A stretch of 64,000 nucleotides of DNA from Thelonectria olida. Taxonomy: Eukaryota > Ascomycota > Sordariomycetes > Hypocreales > Nectriaceae. The notes below the pieces were generated by a model. That model saw only the letters and a list, made by a program, of their open reading frames with translations, was not told the DNA's origin and ran no database searches. The translations under genes were made by a program, and so were the position numbers. The stretch is from contig JAGPYM010000031.1 of NCBI GenBank assembly GCA_020736575.1, forward strand, positions 186,001-250,000, in the 5' to 3' direction. This document shows positions 22,401 through 33,991 of this stretch, one piece after another; within the stretch, counting starts at the first letter, position 1, and every line of letters starts with the position of its first letter.

Positions 22401-25075
22401 CCAGCATATTCGATGATCCTCTCTCTCCCAGGATCCCAATGGGCGCTCCTCCCATCGAGTCCATCCTGAGGTCGCCGGGCAATGCGCCCATCTTCAACCG
22501 CGGTGTTTTGACACCGAGTGAGCAGGCCAGGCTTCAGGGGCTCAACTATACCCAGCGCAACCAACTGCTGAGCCGCACATCAGTCTGCCCCTACAAAGAC
22601 TGTCAATTTATATACAATGCCTCTAGTCCTGAGGATCTTGAGCAGCATCTCCAGCAAAACCATCGTGTCTTGGAATGCCCCTGGTGCGATACCACCTTGC
22701 TCGCGCATTCGCCCCGCGAGCAGCGACTAGAACATATTCGCGATGCTCACTCAGACGAGCTCGCTACTTTGATGAACCCAAGCAGAGCCCGACGTCTCAG
22801 CGTGGTGGACAGGACAGCCTCGGGACTGCAACCAATCGTTCCAGACCATTCAAGAGTAGCGCCCTGGGTTCCACGGCCTCTTGCTCAAAGCCAGGATACC
22901 CCTCGTGGCAATCCTCCCCACAGCCAGCACAGCTCTCGTGGCAACCCTCCTCGCTTTCTGTCCTATCCTCTGCGCTGGTTCGAAAAGACTGGCCCTGTTC
23001 CCTTCCTCGACCCCTGCATCGTGTGTCCGTTCCCCGGGTGTCCAGAACCAAACCTCAGCGCCCTGAACTCGGTGCAAGTCTACGAGCACTTTGAGAAGCA
23101 CCACGGCGGTGCTCAGAACAAGTGTCCGTTCTGTGAACTCAGCTTTGCCGGCCCGACAGACAGTGCTCCTTCGAATGCCACCCAGCAACGGTTGGAGCAG
23201 GTCCTGCACTACGATTGCCACGTCTACAAGCTGTGGGACGCCCTGCAAGAGCGACAGGAGCAAGAAATCAACCTCAGCCCAAACCAGTCGCCCAGGCCGC
23301 ATCCTCGAAAGCGATGCCCCCTGTTCCACAAGTGCGGAACCGTCATCCAGTATATGACGGATGCACAGCTGGTTGAGCACTTGCGGAGATCTCACCAGGA
23401 GGACCTCCGACCTCCACAAGAACGCGAATACGTTACTATGCCCCAGCTGATCGAGGTTTTCGAAGGAATCACCGGCCAGAAGCGTGCTCGTGAAGAAGAT
23501 TTGGAGCCTGTGACGCAGAGTCAAGGCGAGAGCTCCGGGGCGGAGGCTGCTACTACGACGGCTACCTCTGGGCAGGAGGAGCCTGCCGCGGAAAGGCGGC
23601 CTACTAAGAGACAACGACTCCAAGTCCCCAAGCGTTCTGCAAACCCAGTGTCGTCGGCCGCAGCCACTGACGGCGGGTCATTGGACACATCTGCCCGTGG
23701 ACGAGGCCAGACGAAAGCCCCTGCCAAGCCGTCAACTAAGCCTACCAAGGGCCTGGATGGCGCGCAGCAGACCCAGGCCAAGCCCACTGGCAAGGCTCAA
23801 CGAAGAAGCGCATCACCGGATTGGTATGCAGAGCTGGGCCCAGCAGACCCCGAGTTCGATCCCGAGGGCATGTACTGCTCCAAGTGTCTCCGCCGAGTCC
23901 CTAAGAAGCTCGAGCAGAGTGAACCCCCGAGCATCGGCCCTAGCCACGAGGATGAGATTGCCTACCACATCAACCCCAACCGCTGCTGTAGGATCCGCAA
24001 CGGCCTGGGCGACGCGAGCCGTCTCCCAAATCGCAGCGGCTGGATCCCTGAGAATAGAGTCCATGGGAAGCTGAGCGAGATAAAAAAGGCCTTCCTGAAG
24101 CAGTATCCCACCTACAAGCAGACCATCTATCCCACACGGCAGTCGACCACGCCGTGGCGCGGCGACCCAAACAACGAGAACAATGCCGAATGGTGGAACG
24201 TTCCATGGCCACCTTACGAGGGCAAACCGCCTTTTCCTGGCACGTGGAAGGCACCCAGGGAACCTGTCTACACGCCTAGTCGCAACAGACGGATCTCCAA
24301 GTCGCCTGTTGATCCTGCGTATCGACCACCGCGCGACGAGCAGGAGTCTGAGGATGATCTGCAGGCTGATGTTGATGATGTGGGTGGGCTCCTTAAGACG
24401 CAGTCCGAGTCATCGCCGAAGAGGAAGCGCAACGAGCGGGCAGACGAGGTTCGCCCTACTACCGAGCAGGACGACTCTGAACCGGCACGAAAGAAGCCTA
24501 AGACTGGTAAGTAATACAGACTAACACTGGTCCAAAGGAACCTGCCACTAACTCGCGCTATAGTAGTAGCAAAGAAGACGGGCAAGGGCAAGCCTCCTGT
24601 GAGGCCCAGGACGATAATCAAGATCGTCAGCAGGGGCAGCTCCTCAGCCAACACTCCTGTCGAGTCCGAGGATGAGCTCGACACTGTTCCCGCTCCAAAG
24701 ACGGCCAAGAAGGGCAAAGCACCCGCTATCACTGTGCCTTCCGACTCCGACTCGGAAGACTCTGATGACGAACCTGATGTCATTCCTCCTCTCAATGTAA
24801 AGAAACCTGCCAAGGCTTCCAAGAGGGCCAAGACGTCTGCTTCCTACACGCCCGCCGAGTCTGAAGACCCTGAAGCCGGCCCCGCTCCCAAGACGGCCAA
24901 GAAACCTGCCAAAGTCAAAGGCAGGAACACGGCGGAATCTGAGCAGCCCGAGGCGGTGCCCAAGAGAGGCAAGCCGGCGAGGGCCGCCACTCGAGAGCCA
25001 AGCACGCAGCCGAGTCGTGCTTCAAGCAGAATTCGGGACCGGAAGGAGAGGGGAGCGAGTGTTATGAGGAACTAG
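19404..25075 (+). CDS. Very large multi-zinc-finger protein of unknown function (about 1,845 aa)
   Basis: Preferred exons: 19404..19749, 19827..24506, 24564..25075 (5538 nt). The second intron (57 nt, gtaagt to tag) is clear. The first is inferred: a 77-nt gtgacc..ctcag intron joins two frames that otherwise collide at a G7 run and an ATGGTAG stop/start overlap (19841-19847); a frameshift or two genes are alternatives. The N-terminus has a conserved-looking segment (HEHFTNLTQNSNTSVNQ). Then comes an acidic run (EEGDDDDDDYD), a large globular region rich in Trp/Pro, a Pro/Gln/Arg-rich linker with LRxP repeats, and about six Cys/His clusters. Examples are CPYKDCQF..HLQQNH, ECPWCDTT..HIRDAH, CPFPGC..HFEKHH, CPFCELSF, CPLFHKCG..HLRRSH and YCSKCLRR. 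These fall between about residues 930 and 1,400 of the joined protein. The C-terminus is Lys/Pro/Glu-rich with repeats. Probably nuclear; no named family recognised. Confidence 0.68.
24656..24990 (+). repeat. In-frame degenerate repeats in the C-terminal tail of the zinc-finger protein
   Basis: Three copies of a P/T-x-ESED/Q-x-x-(D/E)-A/T-V/G-P motif followed by Lys/Ala/Pro-rich basic stretches: VESEDELDTVPAPKTAKKGK, AESEDPEAGPAPKTAKKPAK and AESEQPEAVPKRGKPARA. The first two also share near-identical DNA around the APKTAKK segment. The alternating acidic and basic pattern resembles histone- or DNA-contacting tails. Confidence 0.7.
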
Positions 25076-25425
25076 CGAGTTTGGACACGGTTAATGCTTT
25101 CTCTGATGTTGTATTCGGTATCTTGCTTCGGGTCTATTGATTGTTAGTAATTGGAATTCGATAGGTGGACATGGATGGACATGGATATGGCTTGCCAGTA
25201 ATAGATGAGATGTAGTGATATTTCAAAACCCCGAAACTCCAGCGTATCGTCTCCCATTCCGATTCCTTGTCCTATTATATTACGCAGTCCTTGATCGGAC
25301 TCTGCGTCTACGTCTTGTCCGGCCCTCCAGCCTTGCCTTCCATTGTACAAAGACCCAGCACGCCTATACGTCTCAACAAATCCCAGTATTTCCCCAGTAC
25401 TTGAAAACAAATCCATCGTCCATCA
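25076..25425. other. Convergent 3' flanks of the zinc-finger gene and MSH6
   Basis: Short A/T-rich spacer between two converging stop codons; no gene supported. Confidence 0.5.
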
Positions 25426-28400
25426 TTATAGGGCCTCGATGGCCTTCAGGAGGACATCCGTGCCTTTGGGTGTCATGTCTCCCTTATCACCGAGGAGAGC
25501 GCCAACGTCACTGAGAATGCCCAAGGGAATGTAGCATCCCGTCTTGGCCTTATCCAAACTGTCTTTGAGCTTGCTTGTGTGCTCCCACTCCTTGGCTGCG
25601 ACCTCGGCACGTTCGATAACTCTGTTAGAGATCCCGCACATGGCCGCACAGTGCATACCGAAACTGCCCTCAGCAACGCCATCCTCAAGCTTGTACAAGA
25701 ATGTGACGCGTCGCTCCTCCTCGTCGACATGAATCTGCATCCGTCGAGCGCGAATTTCAGGATGATTCTCAAACTCAGTAGCCAACGAGTGGTAGTGCGT
25801 GGCAAAATAGCCGATGCATCCAATGTGGGTGGCCACATGGTGAAGTACCGCCTGGGCGACAGCGACACCATCATACGAGCTGGTTCCACGACCAAGTTCG
25901 TCAAGAATCACGAGTGACCGTGGTGTGGCTTCTGCGAGGATCTTCTTTGTCTCAGACAACTCTACGAAAAAGGTGGACTGAGCAGCAAAGATGTTGTCGT
26001 TGGCTCCCAAGCGAGACATGATTCGGTCAACGGGAGTGAGACGGGCTGAAATCGATGGCACATAGCAACCAATCTGCGCCATGATGACGGCAATGCAGGA
26101 CTAGACGCATGTTAGTATTATCACTTGAAAGTCACATCTGGTACGTACCATTCGTAGAACGGTGGACTTGCCGGCCGCGTTGGCTCCAGTCAGCAGGTTG
26201 AGTTTGGCCTCGTCTCCTCCAAGCTTGATGTCGTTGGGAATGAAGTCATCCACTGTGTTCATCATGCACGGGTGCCGAAGTTCCTCAAAGTCAACGGTGC
26301 TTCGCTCCTGATCAACCAGCTGGGGCCTGCAACTTGGGTGACCGAGAGACGAAGAAGCCTTGGCCAAACTGACCAGACAATCCAGCTGAGATACAATCTT
26401 AATGGCCTGCAGCCAGGTGTCGTAGTCGACATCGAACTTCTGGAAGAATCTCAACGCCACATCACGCACAAGTTGTGAGTGCGTCTCCTCAGCTTCCTGC
26501 AGCTCTCGGACAAGCTTGGTCAGGTCCGCGAAATAATATCGCTTGACATCCTTGGTGGCAGACATTTGACGCCAACTGGAAGGAACCTTGACGCTCTTGG
26601 GAGCCTCCATCTGGTAAATCTCCTTTCCGACATCTGTGTATTTCAGAGTCTTGCACTTGAAGTCCTTCTTTTTCTCAGCCAAGAGACTGTCAAGCTGTTC
26701 CTTGATCTCGTTGATTTGGTCAAGACTCGCGTCAAAGTCTTCGTCGATGCCTCGCTCAGGAATCAACAACTTTTCTTCACGGACCTTCTTACGACTGAAA
26801 GCAGTCTTCCAGTAGCTCAGTGGCTCTTCAAGGCCGGGCATAGAAGATATGAGACGGTCAACAAGACCATTTCCGCCTTTAAAGGCACTGAGTAGACCCA
26901 TGGTGTAATCGATCTGCTCGAACCCTTCCAAGACTTTGACAAAGTCATCTGGCTTGCAAGCACCTGCGTGAATGCGAGAAATCAGGCGTTCAAGATCAGG
27001 CATCTTTGTCAACTGAGAAGCAAATTGCTCTCGTACAGTCTGATCGGCGTTTAGCATCTCGACCGCATCCAGACGTTCATTGATTCGGTCAATGTTGCAC
27101 AGGGGATGAGCCACCCACTGGCGGAATAGTCGCTTGCCAAATGGTGTCACGCATTTGTTAAGTAAGCTGAACAAGGTACCTTCAGAGCCGCCGTTAACTG
27201 AGTTGGAGAAGATTTCAAGGTTTATCAGCGTCTGTCCATCCAGAATCAAGGTGCCATTGCTTTGAATAGGGTTGTACGACTCAAAGTTACCCTGTGACAA
27301 CAAAGGACGCTCAAGCTTGAGGAAGCGCAAGTATGATACTAAAGCGCCGACCGCCGACATGACGAGATCATCATCTTTAGCTTGCTTGAGAGCCTCGGGC
27401 CACTCCGCGCTGTCTTCAAAGTACTTGCCGCACTCGAGTTCGCGTCGGGTCATGTCTGCCTCCCAGAATTCAGTGCCGGGTTTGAGATGGGTCCAAATGG
27501 TGGTTGGGCTCGTGTTGTTCTTGAGGAGACGGAGGGCTTTTGTCGAAAGCTGGGACTTTTCGAGAAGAAGCTCGCGAGGCGTGGTTTGGGCAATCAATGT
27601 CTCAAACTTGGTCATGTCAATGTCGTCGACAAAGCTGGAAAGGAAGAATCGACCCGTAGCAGTGTCGGCAAAGGCAATACCGAATGCAGGCAAGTCATCG
27701 ATAACGGATTCCTTGATTGCGACGCAATATGATGCCATGTCGTCTTGAAGCATACCACCATCCACGAGGGTACCAGCAGTCAAAACGCAGGCAAGCTCAC
27801 GGATGATTACTTTGTCGGCCTTCTTTGCACCCTTTTGTTCTCGCTCTCGCATCTCCTTGCCCAGATTGGTCTCTTTTTGGTCGACACGAGCCACCTTGTA
27901 CTGCTTAGCGATGAACTGGTTGACCCAGTAGTCAAGAGAGCTCTCGGGCACTCCTACCATGCGCATGTTTACACGGTCAGTCATCTTGAGGTCAAATTCT
28001 TGGTGGCCGACGGTAGCATCGTTTTCGTAGAGCTCGTAAAACTTGCCCTTCTTGAAGAACAAGATGGTGTCCCAGAGATTCTGTTTAATCTCCCAATACT
28101 GCTTCTCAAAGGGAGAAAACTTGTTCCAGGCCATTGGCGGGACATAAATTGTTCGTTTGTCGTACTCGGGATCGTCTGGTGTTCGCTTGTCCTTGTCCAT
28201 AACCTTGGCAAGCCATGGATACCTGTCGCCGGGCTCTCTGGTATGTGCCTTTTCCTTGACATTTGGATTTCTGGCGCGTTCCGTAGGCTTTGTGACTGGG
28301 CGCTTGTCATTGGAGGCTGCATCATAACTCCATTGGGTGGCAGTAGATCCTTCAGGGATGTCCTCCAAGAGTTCGTCATCCACTAGACGGCCAGTGCGAA

Positions 28401-29231
28401 AATCGTCCTCGGGTTCGACAGGAGATGAGATGTTGGATCGCTTTCGGGATGCCTGGGGCTTTGCGGGTCGCTTGCGTTTCTTGGACCGTGGTTGATCTTC
28501 GTCCTCTTCATCGGACACTACAAAGTCGTCCATTTCATCTGGGGTTGGTTAGCACTGAATGTTGCTAAAGGGAAGGAAATGTAGACATACCAACGTCATC
28601 CTCAGCCTCTTCTTTCTCCTCCTCATCATAGTCGTCGTCGTCCTTGACGACTTGCCTTGCACGTGCACGGCGTCGAGTAGGGGCACTGCCGAAATTGAAT
28701 GGCTCGTCGTCATCGGAGGACTCGGCATAGCTAACGACCTTTTTGACCTAAGAATAGACATGTTAGGAGACTGTGTTGACAATTGAGTCGAGTGTAGCTG
28801 CGTACCTTTCGAGTTGGGCTGCTGGGGAGCACACCGTTTTTGGGGGTCTGTTTGGACAAGGTCTCAGTCGGGGTCGTAGATAGTAAAGGCTGAGATTTGG
28901 GGACTACCTCGGCATGGGAGTCCATGTTCTCCTGCGAGCTTGGGGGCTCGAGTGCGTCACTGCTAGGGACGGGCGTCGAGAGCTTGACTGCAGGCTTGAA
29001 TGTGGGTTTCGCCTTAGGAAGAGAGTTGGCCTTGGTGGTCTCTTTCAGAGTCGAGGGCTCTTTGGCTTTAGGGGTCACCTTGGAGAGAGGAGATGAAGCA
29101 GCGGCTGCGGGTGACGATGGAGCAGCTTTCGAAAAGAATGAGACTATCGATCGCTGTTTGGCTGAAGAAGTACTGGCAGCCGGTTTGGTAGCCTTTGCAG
29201 GCGTGCGGGCCGAAGCTTTGTCGGCAGCCAT
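25426..29231 (-). CDS. MSH6: DNA mismatch repair protein MSH6 (four exons, 1,215 aa)
   Basis: Exons in reading order: 29231..28806, 28747..28591, 28538..26149, 26100..25426 (3648 nt); introns are 58, 52 and 48 nt. MSH6 pairs with MSH2 as MutS-alpha and recognises base mismatches and small loops in the nucleus. An N-terminal PCNA-interacting motif QRSIVSFF (residues 26-33) is followed by a long Ser/Pro/Lys linker and acidic patches. The mismatch-contacting Phe-x-Glu is in KKGKFYELYENDA. The ATPase has Walker A TGANAAGKST (about 978-987) split from the rest by the last intron (STVLRM / SCIAVIMAQIGCYVP). Walker B is LVILDELGRGTSSYDG and a helix-turn-helix follows (GSFGMHCAAMCGI). Order and length match fungal MSH6. 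The upstream region carries an MBF/SBF-like element, consistent with the G1/S expression known for yeast MSH6. Confidence 0.97.
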
Positions 29232-29855
29232 GATGAAGGCAACTGGCCAATGGCCGGAACCTGAGCTGGATTATCGATTGATTGGGAGATAGGATGAGTT
29301 ACGGCGGTGATTCACAGAATAGCAGAATGAGTTGATAAACAAAGTTGTGAGAATACAATCAATTGTGGACAGAAGATGAGGATACAGGATGGACGTCGTT
29401 GGGATGGTACTTCATTGGGGAGAATCTCTCCTTGCATGGATCCTGGTGAACAGATCGCGTCGCGGGATGGCGCGTGCGTGCGCGTTTTCGCGTAAAGACG
29501 TCGTTTCTGGGGGAGGTGCCACTCACGGCGCAGGCAGTGGGACGGCGCGGCAGTTGCTCCGTTGCTAATCTGTACGGGTTGCACTTTCCAGGGTCTCCAC
29601 TATCTCCAGGTAGGTTAGGCAAGTAAGCTTGGGATTGGGCAGGAATGATGATAATGGAGATAAGGATGCACGGACCTCGTCACGGGCAGCGTTCCCCATC
29701 CTCTCTAACGTATGTATGCTTACAAGTTGCATCTCGATGCCTCGACCAGTTCATCTTTCACCTTTTGACTTCACTCTCATGACAACCTTTTCTTATGCGC
29801 AAATCGGGTATCTTCATTGTTACTCTCAGAAACGACAGTACGTAAAATCCACACC
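29232..29855. other. Spacer between MSH6 promoter and FAD monooxygenase 3' end
   Basis: No gene supported. It contains the MSH6 upstream region, GC-rich around 29450-29560, and the 3' flank of the FAD monooxygenase. Confidence 0.5.
29471..29493 (-). promoter_or_regulatory. MCB/SCB-like cell-cycle element upstream of MSH6
   Basis: The stretch holds the inverted repeat CGCG-TTTT-CGCG (29481-29492). On the MSH6 strand it contains ACGCGA overlapping CGCGAAA, close to the MBF (ACGCGT) and SBF (CRCGAAA) consensus sites, followed by more CGCG steps. It lies about 240-260 bp before the MSH6 start. Confidence 0.5.
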
Positions 29856-31133
29856 TTAGGTCACCTTTCTTCCAAGCACCCATCCCACCCACTTGCCCAC
29901 CACCATCATCAACCAAAACACCCAATACTGGAGCCCCGTGCTGTGTCCAGACCTGAGCCTCGCTCGCGATGCCTTGAGAATCTTCATGGCTCTGGGAACA
30001 GCCAGCTTGTCGTACGAAGAGACAGCTGCGTCTAGCGATGCACCCTTGCACAGTTGCTGCGCACAATCCCATGCATCAGCCAGAGCCAAGTTTGCACCAA
30101 AGCCTGCAAAGGGAGTAACAGCGTGATTGGCGTCTCCGATGAAGAGAACAGGCAGTTCGCCTATCATGCTGTGGGAAAATGGCTTTTTGTCCTTTGCATT
30201 GACGCACAGTACAGTCTTTGGGTCGGTATGTTCAACAATGCTTTTAAAGGGGCCCCGGAACTCAGATCCAAGCTCTAAGCCACGGTCGATGACTCGTTGG
30301 ACTTGCTCGGCATCGTTCAAATCGAGCCGAGGTTCCTGAGCATCCTCGAGGTGACCGACACCCCATACCAGACTATGTTCGTCGACGGGCGAGAAGAAGC
30401 ACGAAACCCCCGTACCGGAGAGCATGAAACCCCAGTCTTGATCGAGAGGTTTAGGGGGTGCGCCTTCGAATCGCGATACGCCGCCTCGTAGAATGGCTCC
30501 CGCAAATTCGAGTTCGTCGTCTGGTCGTAGCGATGAACGGAGTTTGCTACTCGCCCCGTCTGCAGCGATGAGCAAGTCGCAGTCCTCCTCTGTTATCATC
30601 TCGTTGTCTGGCGGCCCTCTGACGACCTGTACTCGAACACGACCGTCATCGAGTCGTCGAGCTGATACACACTTGGTGCCCCATTGAACTGCATCGTCGG
30701 GGCCGAAGCCATCGTGTAGGACCTTTCGGACGTCTTTCCGAGCGATTCTGATACTAGATGCTGGTAGTCCCTCGACGGGCTTGTGGCGGAAGCTCATCTG
30801 TTCTTTCCAGTCTGCGTCCCAGATCTTGAAGGCTCCGTTGCCATCCAGACCGGAGACGGCCTTGTCCAAGATCTGGTCTAGGAGCCCAAGGTTTCTTAGA
30901 GCAAGTAGTCCACCCGAGGTGGCATGGCCGGCGAGTGATAGGGTGTAAGTCTCGCGTTGAGCAGTGATTTTGAGAGAATCTCGATCGTAGATGTGAATGG
31001 TCGGTGGCTTCCAGGCTAGGTCCCAGAGTTTTCGAAGGGCAACAACAAAGGCAGACCCAGCGATACCACCGCCGGCCACGATGATTGTCTTGCCTTCAAG
31101 AAAGTGACCCTGTACATTCGATGTCTCAGCCAT
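29856..31133 (-). CDS. FAD-dependent monooxygenase (PHBH/salicylate-hydroxylase-like)
   Basis: Single exon, 425 aa. The Rossmann fold for FAD is at the N-terminus: TIIVAGGGIAGSAFVVALRK (residues about 16-35) followed by IHIYDRD. The middle motif CDLLIAADGASSKLR contacts NAD(P)H and FAD, and the C-terminal FAD motif is PVLFIGDANHAVTPFAGFGA with NLALADAWDCA. These three blocks in this order define group A flavin monooxygenases, which hydroxylate or epoxidise aromatic or terpenoid substrates. The C-terminus ends in a hydrophobic segment (YWVFWLMMVVGKWVGWVLG), suggesting membrane association as in meroterpenoid and indole-diterpene epoxidases, though no biosynthetic partners lie nearby. Substrate unknown. 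Transcribed in the same direction as MSH6 with its own promoter. Confidence 0.88.
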   Translation of the reverse strand: MAETSNVQGHFLEGKTIIVAGGGIAGSAFVVALRKLWDLAWKPPTIHIYDRDSLKITAQRETYTLSLAGHATSGGLLALRNLGLLDQILDKAVSGLDGNGAFKIWDADWKEQMSFRHKPVEGLPASSIRIARKDVRKVLHDGFGPDDAVQWGTKCVSARRLDDGRVRVQVVRGPPDNEMITEEDCDLLIAADGASSKLRSSLRPDDELEFAGAILRGGVSRFEGAPPKPLDQDWGFMLSGTGVSCFFSPVDEHSLVWGVGHLEDAQEPRLDLNDAEQVQRVIDRGLELGSEFRGPFKSIVEHTDPKTVLCVNAKDKKPFSHSMIGELPVLFIGDANHAVTPFAGFGANLALADAWDCAQQLCKGASLDAAVSSYDKLAVPRAMKILKASRARLRSGHSTGLQYWVFWLMMVVGKWVGWVLGRKVT

Positions 31134-32368
31134 GGCTGTTGTGATGTTGTTTGTATGGCCTATTTTGGAGATAATTCACGCATCACAAGGTAGAGTTGGA
31201 TACAAACTGGCAGGAACTACAGATTATATGATCCAAAGCCACGAGACGTTCTTCCCATCTTCGCTTGTTAGCCGTTCGGAGTTGATTGCGGCGGATGACA
31301 GAAACATTTGGCGGGGCCCCGTTTAACACCAATCCGGAGGCTACTGAGGCCGCTTACACGGCTTTCCTATTTGGGAGTACGAATGACTCCATTGGGACAC
31401 TCGTGTCTTTCTCATTGAAACTATTGCGAAACTACGCACAGGGTGTCATCAACCAAAAGTTCAGCTCGTGAGATGGTTTCAATGGTTGATCAAGTCGCGG
31501 CTAGAGGGCGAAGAAGAAGGATTTAGCAGAAATTTGGGAAATTCGTGTCATGAATTATGGCCTGTTGAGCGGGCAGCTGAATGGAAGCTCGTACGTGAAG
31601 CGCAATGGGCGGTTGGAGGTCCGCGGTGGAATGACCACTTTTGTCGGCAAGTACCTTATCCGAAGAGTTGCGCGTCATGGAATCGTCGGTGAGAGGGTGC
31701 TTTTGTATGACTTTGGTGTTTGAAGAGTGCGACTCTCGAGTTGCCTACTTTGTAGATGTGTTTATGTAAGTATGAGGTGTATCTGGTTGTGAGTCGGTGA
31801 ATGGTGCGGGTGGACGGCGTTTATACCAATTTCCGTGTTTAGAAATAACCAGTTCAAACAAGCATTTACGAATTTCCCCATGCTGAAAGTGCAGAAGCGA
31901 GACCAAACTGTTGGGTCTTTGAAATAGACAATGTCCATTTCTGGATACTCGTAGTGCAAAGGCTTGGCATCGTAATGCTCGTCATTTCATTCGCTAATTG
32001 TTTCTAGCTCAGGAGCGTACCAAGAGAAGGAATTCGTAACCAACAGGAAGGATGTCGTAGGTATTGAACTGAAATAGGTACTCTTCACATGCTGACAAGA
32101 ACTATTTTTGAATCATGTCAGGTAAATACTTACTCAGTTAGGAATACTCTATTGCTCTTCTTCGTTCTGATTATCCGGCTCAACAGTGTTGATATTCGCA
32201 CATACCAGCCCGCCTATTCCTGCTAGTTCCCACACATGCACCCCACCTTGACACCCGGCATGATAGACCACACCTCCAAAAATAATGACCCCGCGATGGC
32301 TTCAAAAAATTCACAAAAATTCAAATCAGGACAAACCAACCCTCCTTTCACCCTGAATAGGCCTCAAC
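31134..32368. other. Divergent promoter region of FAD monooxygenase and DPH2
   Basis: About 1.2 kb without a supported gene. Frames are short and without domain features; the right end is A-rich just before the DPH2 start. Confidence 0.45.
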
Positions 32369-33991
32369 ATGTCGTCCGAATTAGCCTCGGCTCCTGTCCT
32401 CTCGACACCCGACGACCACATTCTCGAGATCGGAGCCCCCGCTCCCGACACCATCCAAACATCCACAATCTCCGACGATGCCCTGCGAACCACGTACGAA
32501 ATCGCCCGCACAGCTGATGAGATCCGCGCCGGCGGGTGGCATCGCATAGGTTTACAGTTCCCAGACTTTATGCTCGCAGATTCATCACGTGTTGTTGAAG
32601 CGCTCGCTCTGGAACTAGGTCCCAGTGAGGAGGGTGCCCCCGAGACGAGGATTTACGTCCTGGCAGACAGCAGCTACAGCGCGTGCTGCGTGGATGAGAT
32701 TGCGGCGGAACATGTGAACGCAGATGTCGTGGTTCACTATGGACGGACGTGTTTGAGCCCGACGAGTCGGTTGCCGGCGATTTACGTCTACACGAGCCAA
32801 GAACTTGACTACTGTGTGACTCTGGCCGAGATTGAAAAGGAGTTTGGCGACAAGGAGACTAAGCTTGTGGTCATGGCCGATCTTCCCTACCAGCACAAGG
32901 TCTCAAAGCTTGTTGAGCTCCTCAACGAAAAGGGGTACACGAATGCAGTAGCTACGGAAGTCGAGCGGGATCCTGCAGCTCTCATCCCGAACAGGAGGAT
33001 ACTGGGAGAGCCCATGGACGATGATCACTGGAAGTCATACTCACTCATTCACATATCCGACCCTCCCGCCGCTCTCCTTCTTGCTCTTCAATCCCGATTC
33101 GCCTCCCTGCACATTCTCTCCACGCCCACCTCGGAAACCCCAACGCTCTCCAACCCAACGATGCGAACCATGGGCGCCCTCCGCCGTCGTTTCGCCAAAG
33201 TCCTCTCCCTCGCCTCCGCCGGCGTAATCGGCATCCTCGTCCACACGCTGTCTGTTGCAAATTACCTCTCGTCCATCAATCTCCTCCGCGACAAGATTGC
33301 CAAGGCCGACAAGAAGAGCTACACCGTGGTGGTGGGCAAGCTCAACCCCGCGAAGCTGGCCAACTTTGCCGAGATTGAGGGTTGGGTTGTCGTCGGCTGC
33401 TGGGAGAGCGGGTTGATCGAGGAAGATGCGGCATACTGGCGGCCAGTGATTACGCCGTTTGAGCTAGAAGTTGCGCTGATGAGCGACGAGGAGCGGATCT
33501 GGGGCGGAGATTGGTGGGGAGGTATCGAAAAGCTGCGTGCGGAAGAACCCAGTGAAGAGAAGGAAGCTGAACAGGAGAACGGCGTGGATCAAAACGGTGA
33601 CTCTGAGCCAGTGGAAGACGACGTCCCCGGTGGTGTCGAGGGTGAAGAATCCGAAGCCCCCGAATTCGACCTCCGCACCGGCAAACTCGTCAGCCACAGC
33701 CGTCCCATGCGTCTTGCCGTTCGCAACGGCCCCTCGGCCTCCAGCAGCTCACCCTCGAACGGAATATCCACCAACGGTGTGCGGCAGTCCGACGCCCTTG
33801 TCAAGCGATCTGTGGGTGAGCTAGCGAGCATTAACGGCGTGGCGAGTCCCGGCGCAGAGTTTTTGCGGTCAGGCCGGACGTGGCAGGGTCTGGGAACCGA
33901 CTTTGACAACGAGACGAGTACGGTGGTGGAGGAGGGGAGGAGCGGGATTGCGAGGGGGTATCACGTTGGCGAGGAGGACAGGAGACATTAG
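32369..33991 (+). CDS. DPH2: Diphthamide biosynthesis subunit DPH2
   Basis: Single exon, 540 aa, ATG in the context caacATGTCG. DPH2 with DPH1 forms the Fe-S radical-SAM-type complex that transfers a 3-amino-3-carboxypropyl group from SAM to a histidine of elongation factor 2, the first diphthamide step. Signature segments are GWHRIGLQFPDFMLADSS, YVLADSSYSACCVDEIAAEH, DVVVHYGRTCLSP, the second-domain VMADLPYQHK, and the third-domain VVVGKLNPAKLANFAEIEGW followed by VVVGCWESGL with a conserved Cys. FELEVALMSDEERIWGGDWW is typical of the family. Cys pairs are available for the cluster. The last about 140 residues are acidic and Ser-rich and end in YHVGEEDRRH, a less conserved fungal extension. 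Confidence 0.95.
   Translation: MSSELASAPVLSTPDDHILEIGAPAPDTIQTSTISDDALRTTYEIARTADEIRAGGWHRIGLQFPDFMLADSSRVVEALALELGPSEEGAPETRIYVLADSSYSACCVDEIAAEHVNADVVVHYGRTCLSPTSRLPAIYVYTSQELDYCVTLAEIEKEFGDKETKLVVMADLPYQHKVSKLVELLNEKGYTNAVATEVERDPAALIPNRRILGEPMDDDHWKSYSLIHISDPPAALLLALQSRFASLHILSTPTSETPTLSNPTMRTMGALRRRFAKVLSLASAGVIGILVHTLSVANYLSSINLLRDKIAKADKKSYTVVVGKLNPAKLANFAEIEGWVVVGCWESGLIEEDAAYWRPVITPFELEVALMSDEERIWGGDWWGGIEKLRAEEPSEEKEAEQENGVDQNGDSEPVEDDVPGGVEGEESEAPEFDLRTGKLVSHSRPMRLAVRNGPSASSSSPSNGISTNGVRQSDALVKRSVGELASINGVASPGAEFLRSGRTWQGLGTDFDNETSTVVEEGRSGIARGYHVGEEDRRH

Noticed and set aside
22850..23623. Minus-strand frame of 257 codons inside the giant zinc-finger gene
   Set aside because: Antisense of finger-encoding sequence; no recognisable protein features.
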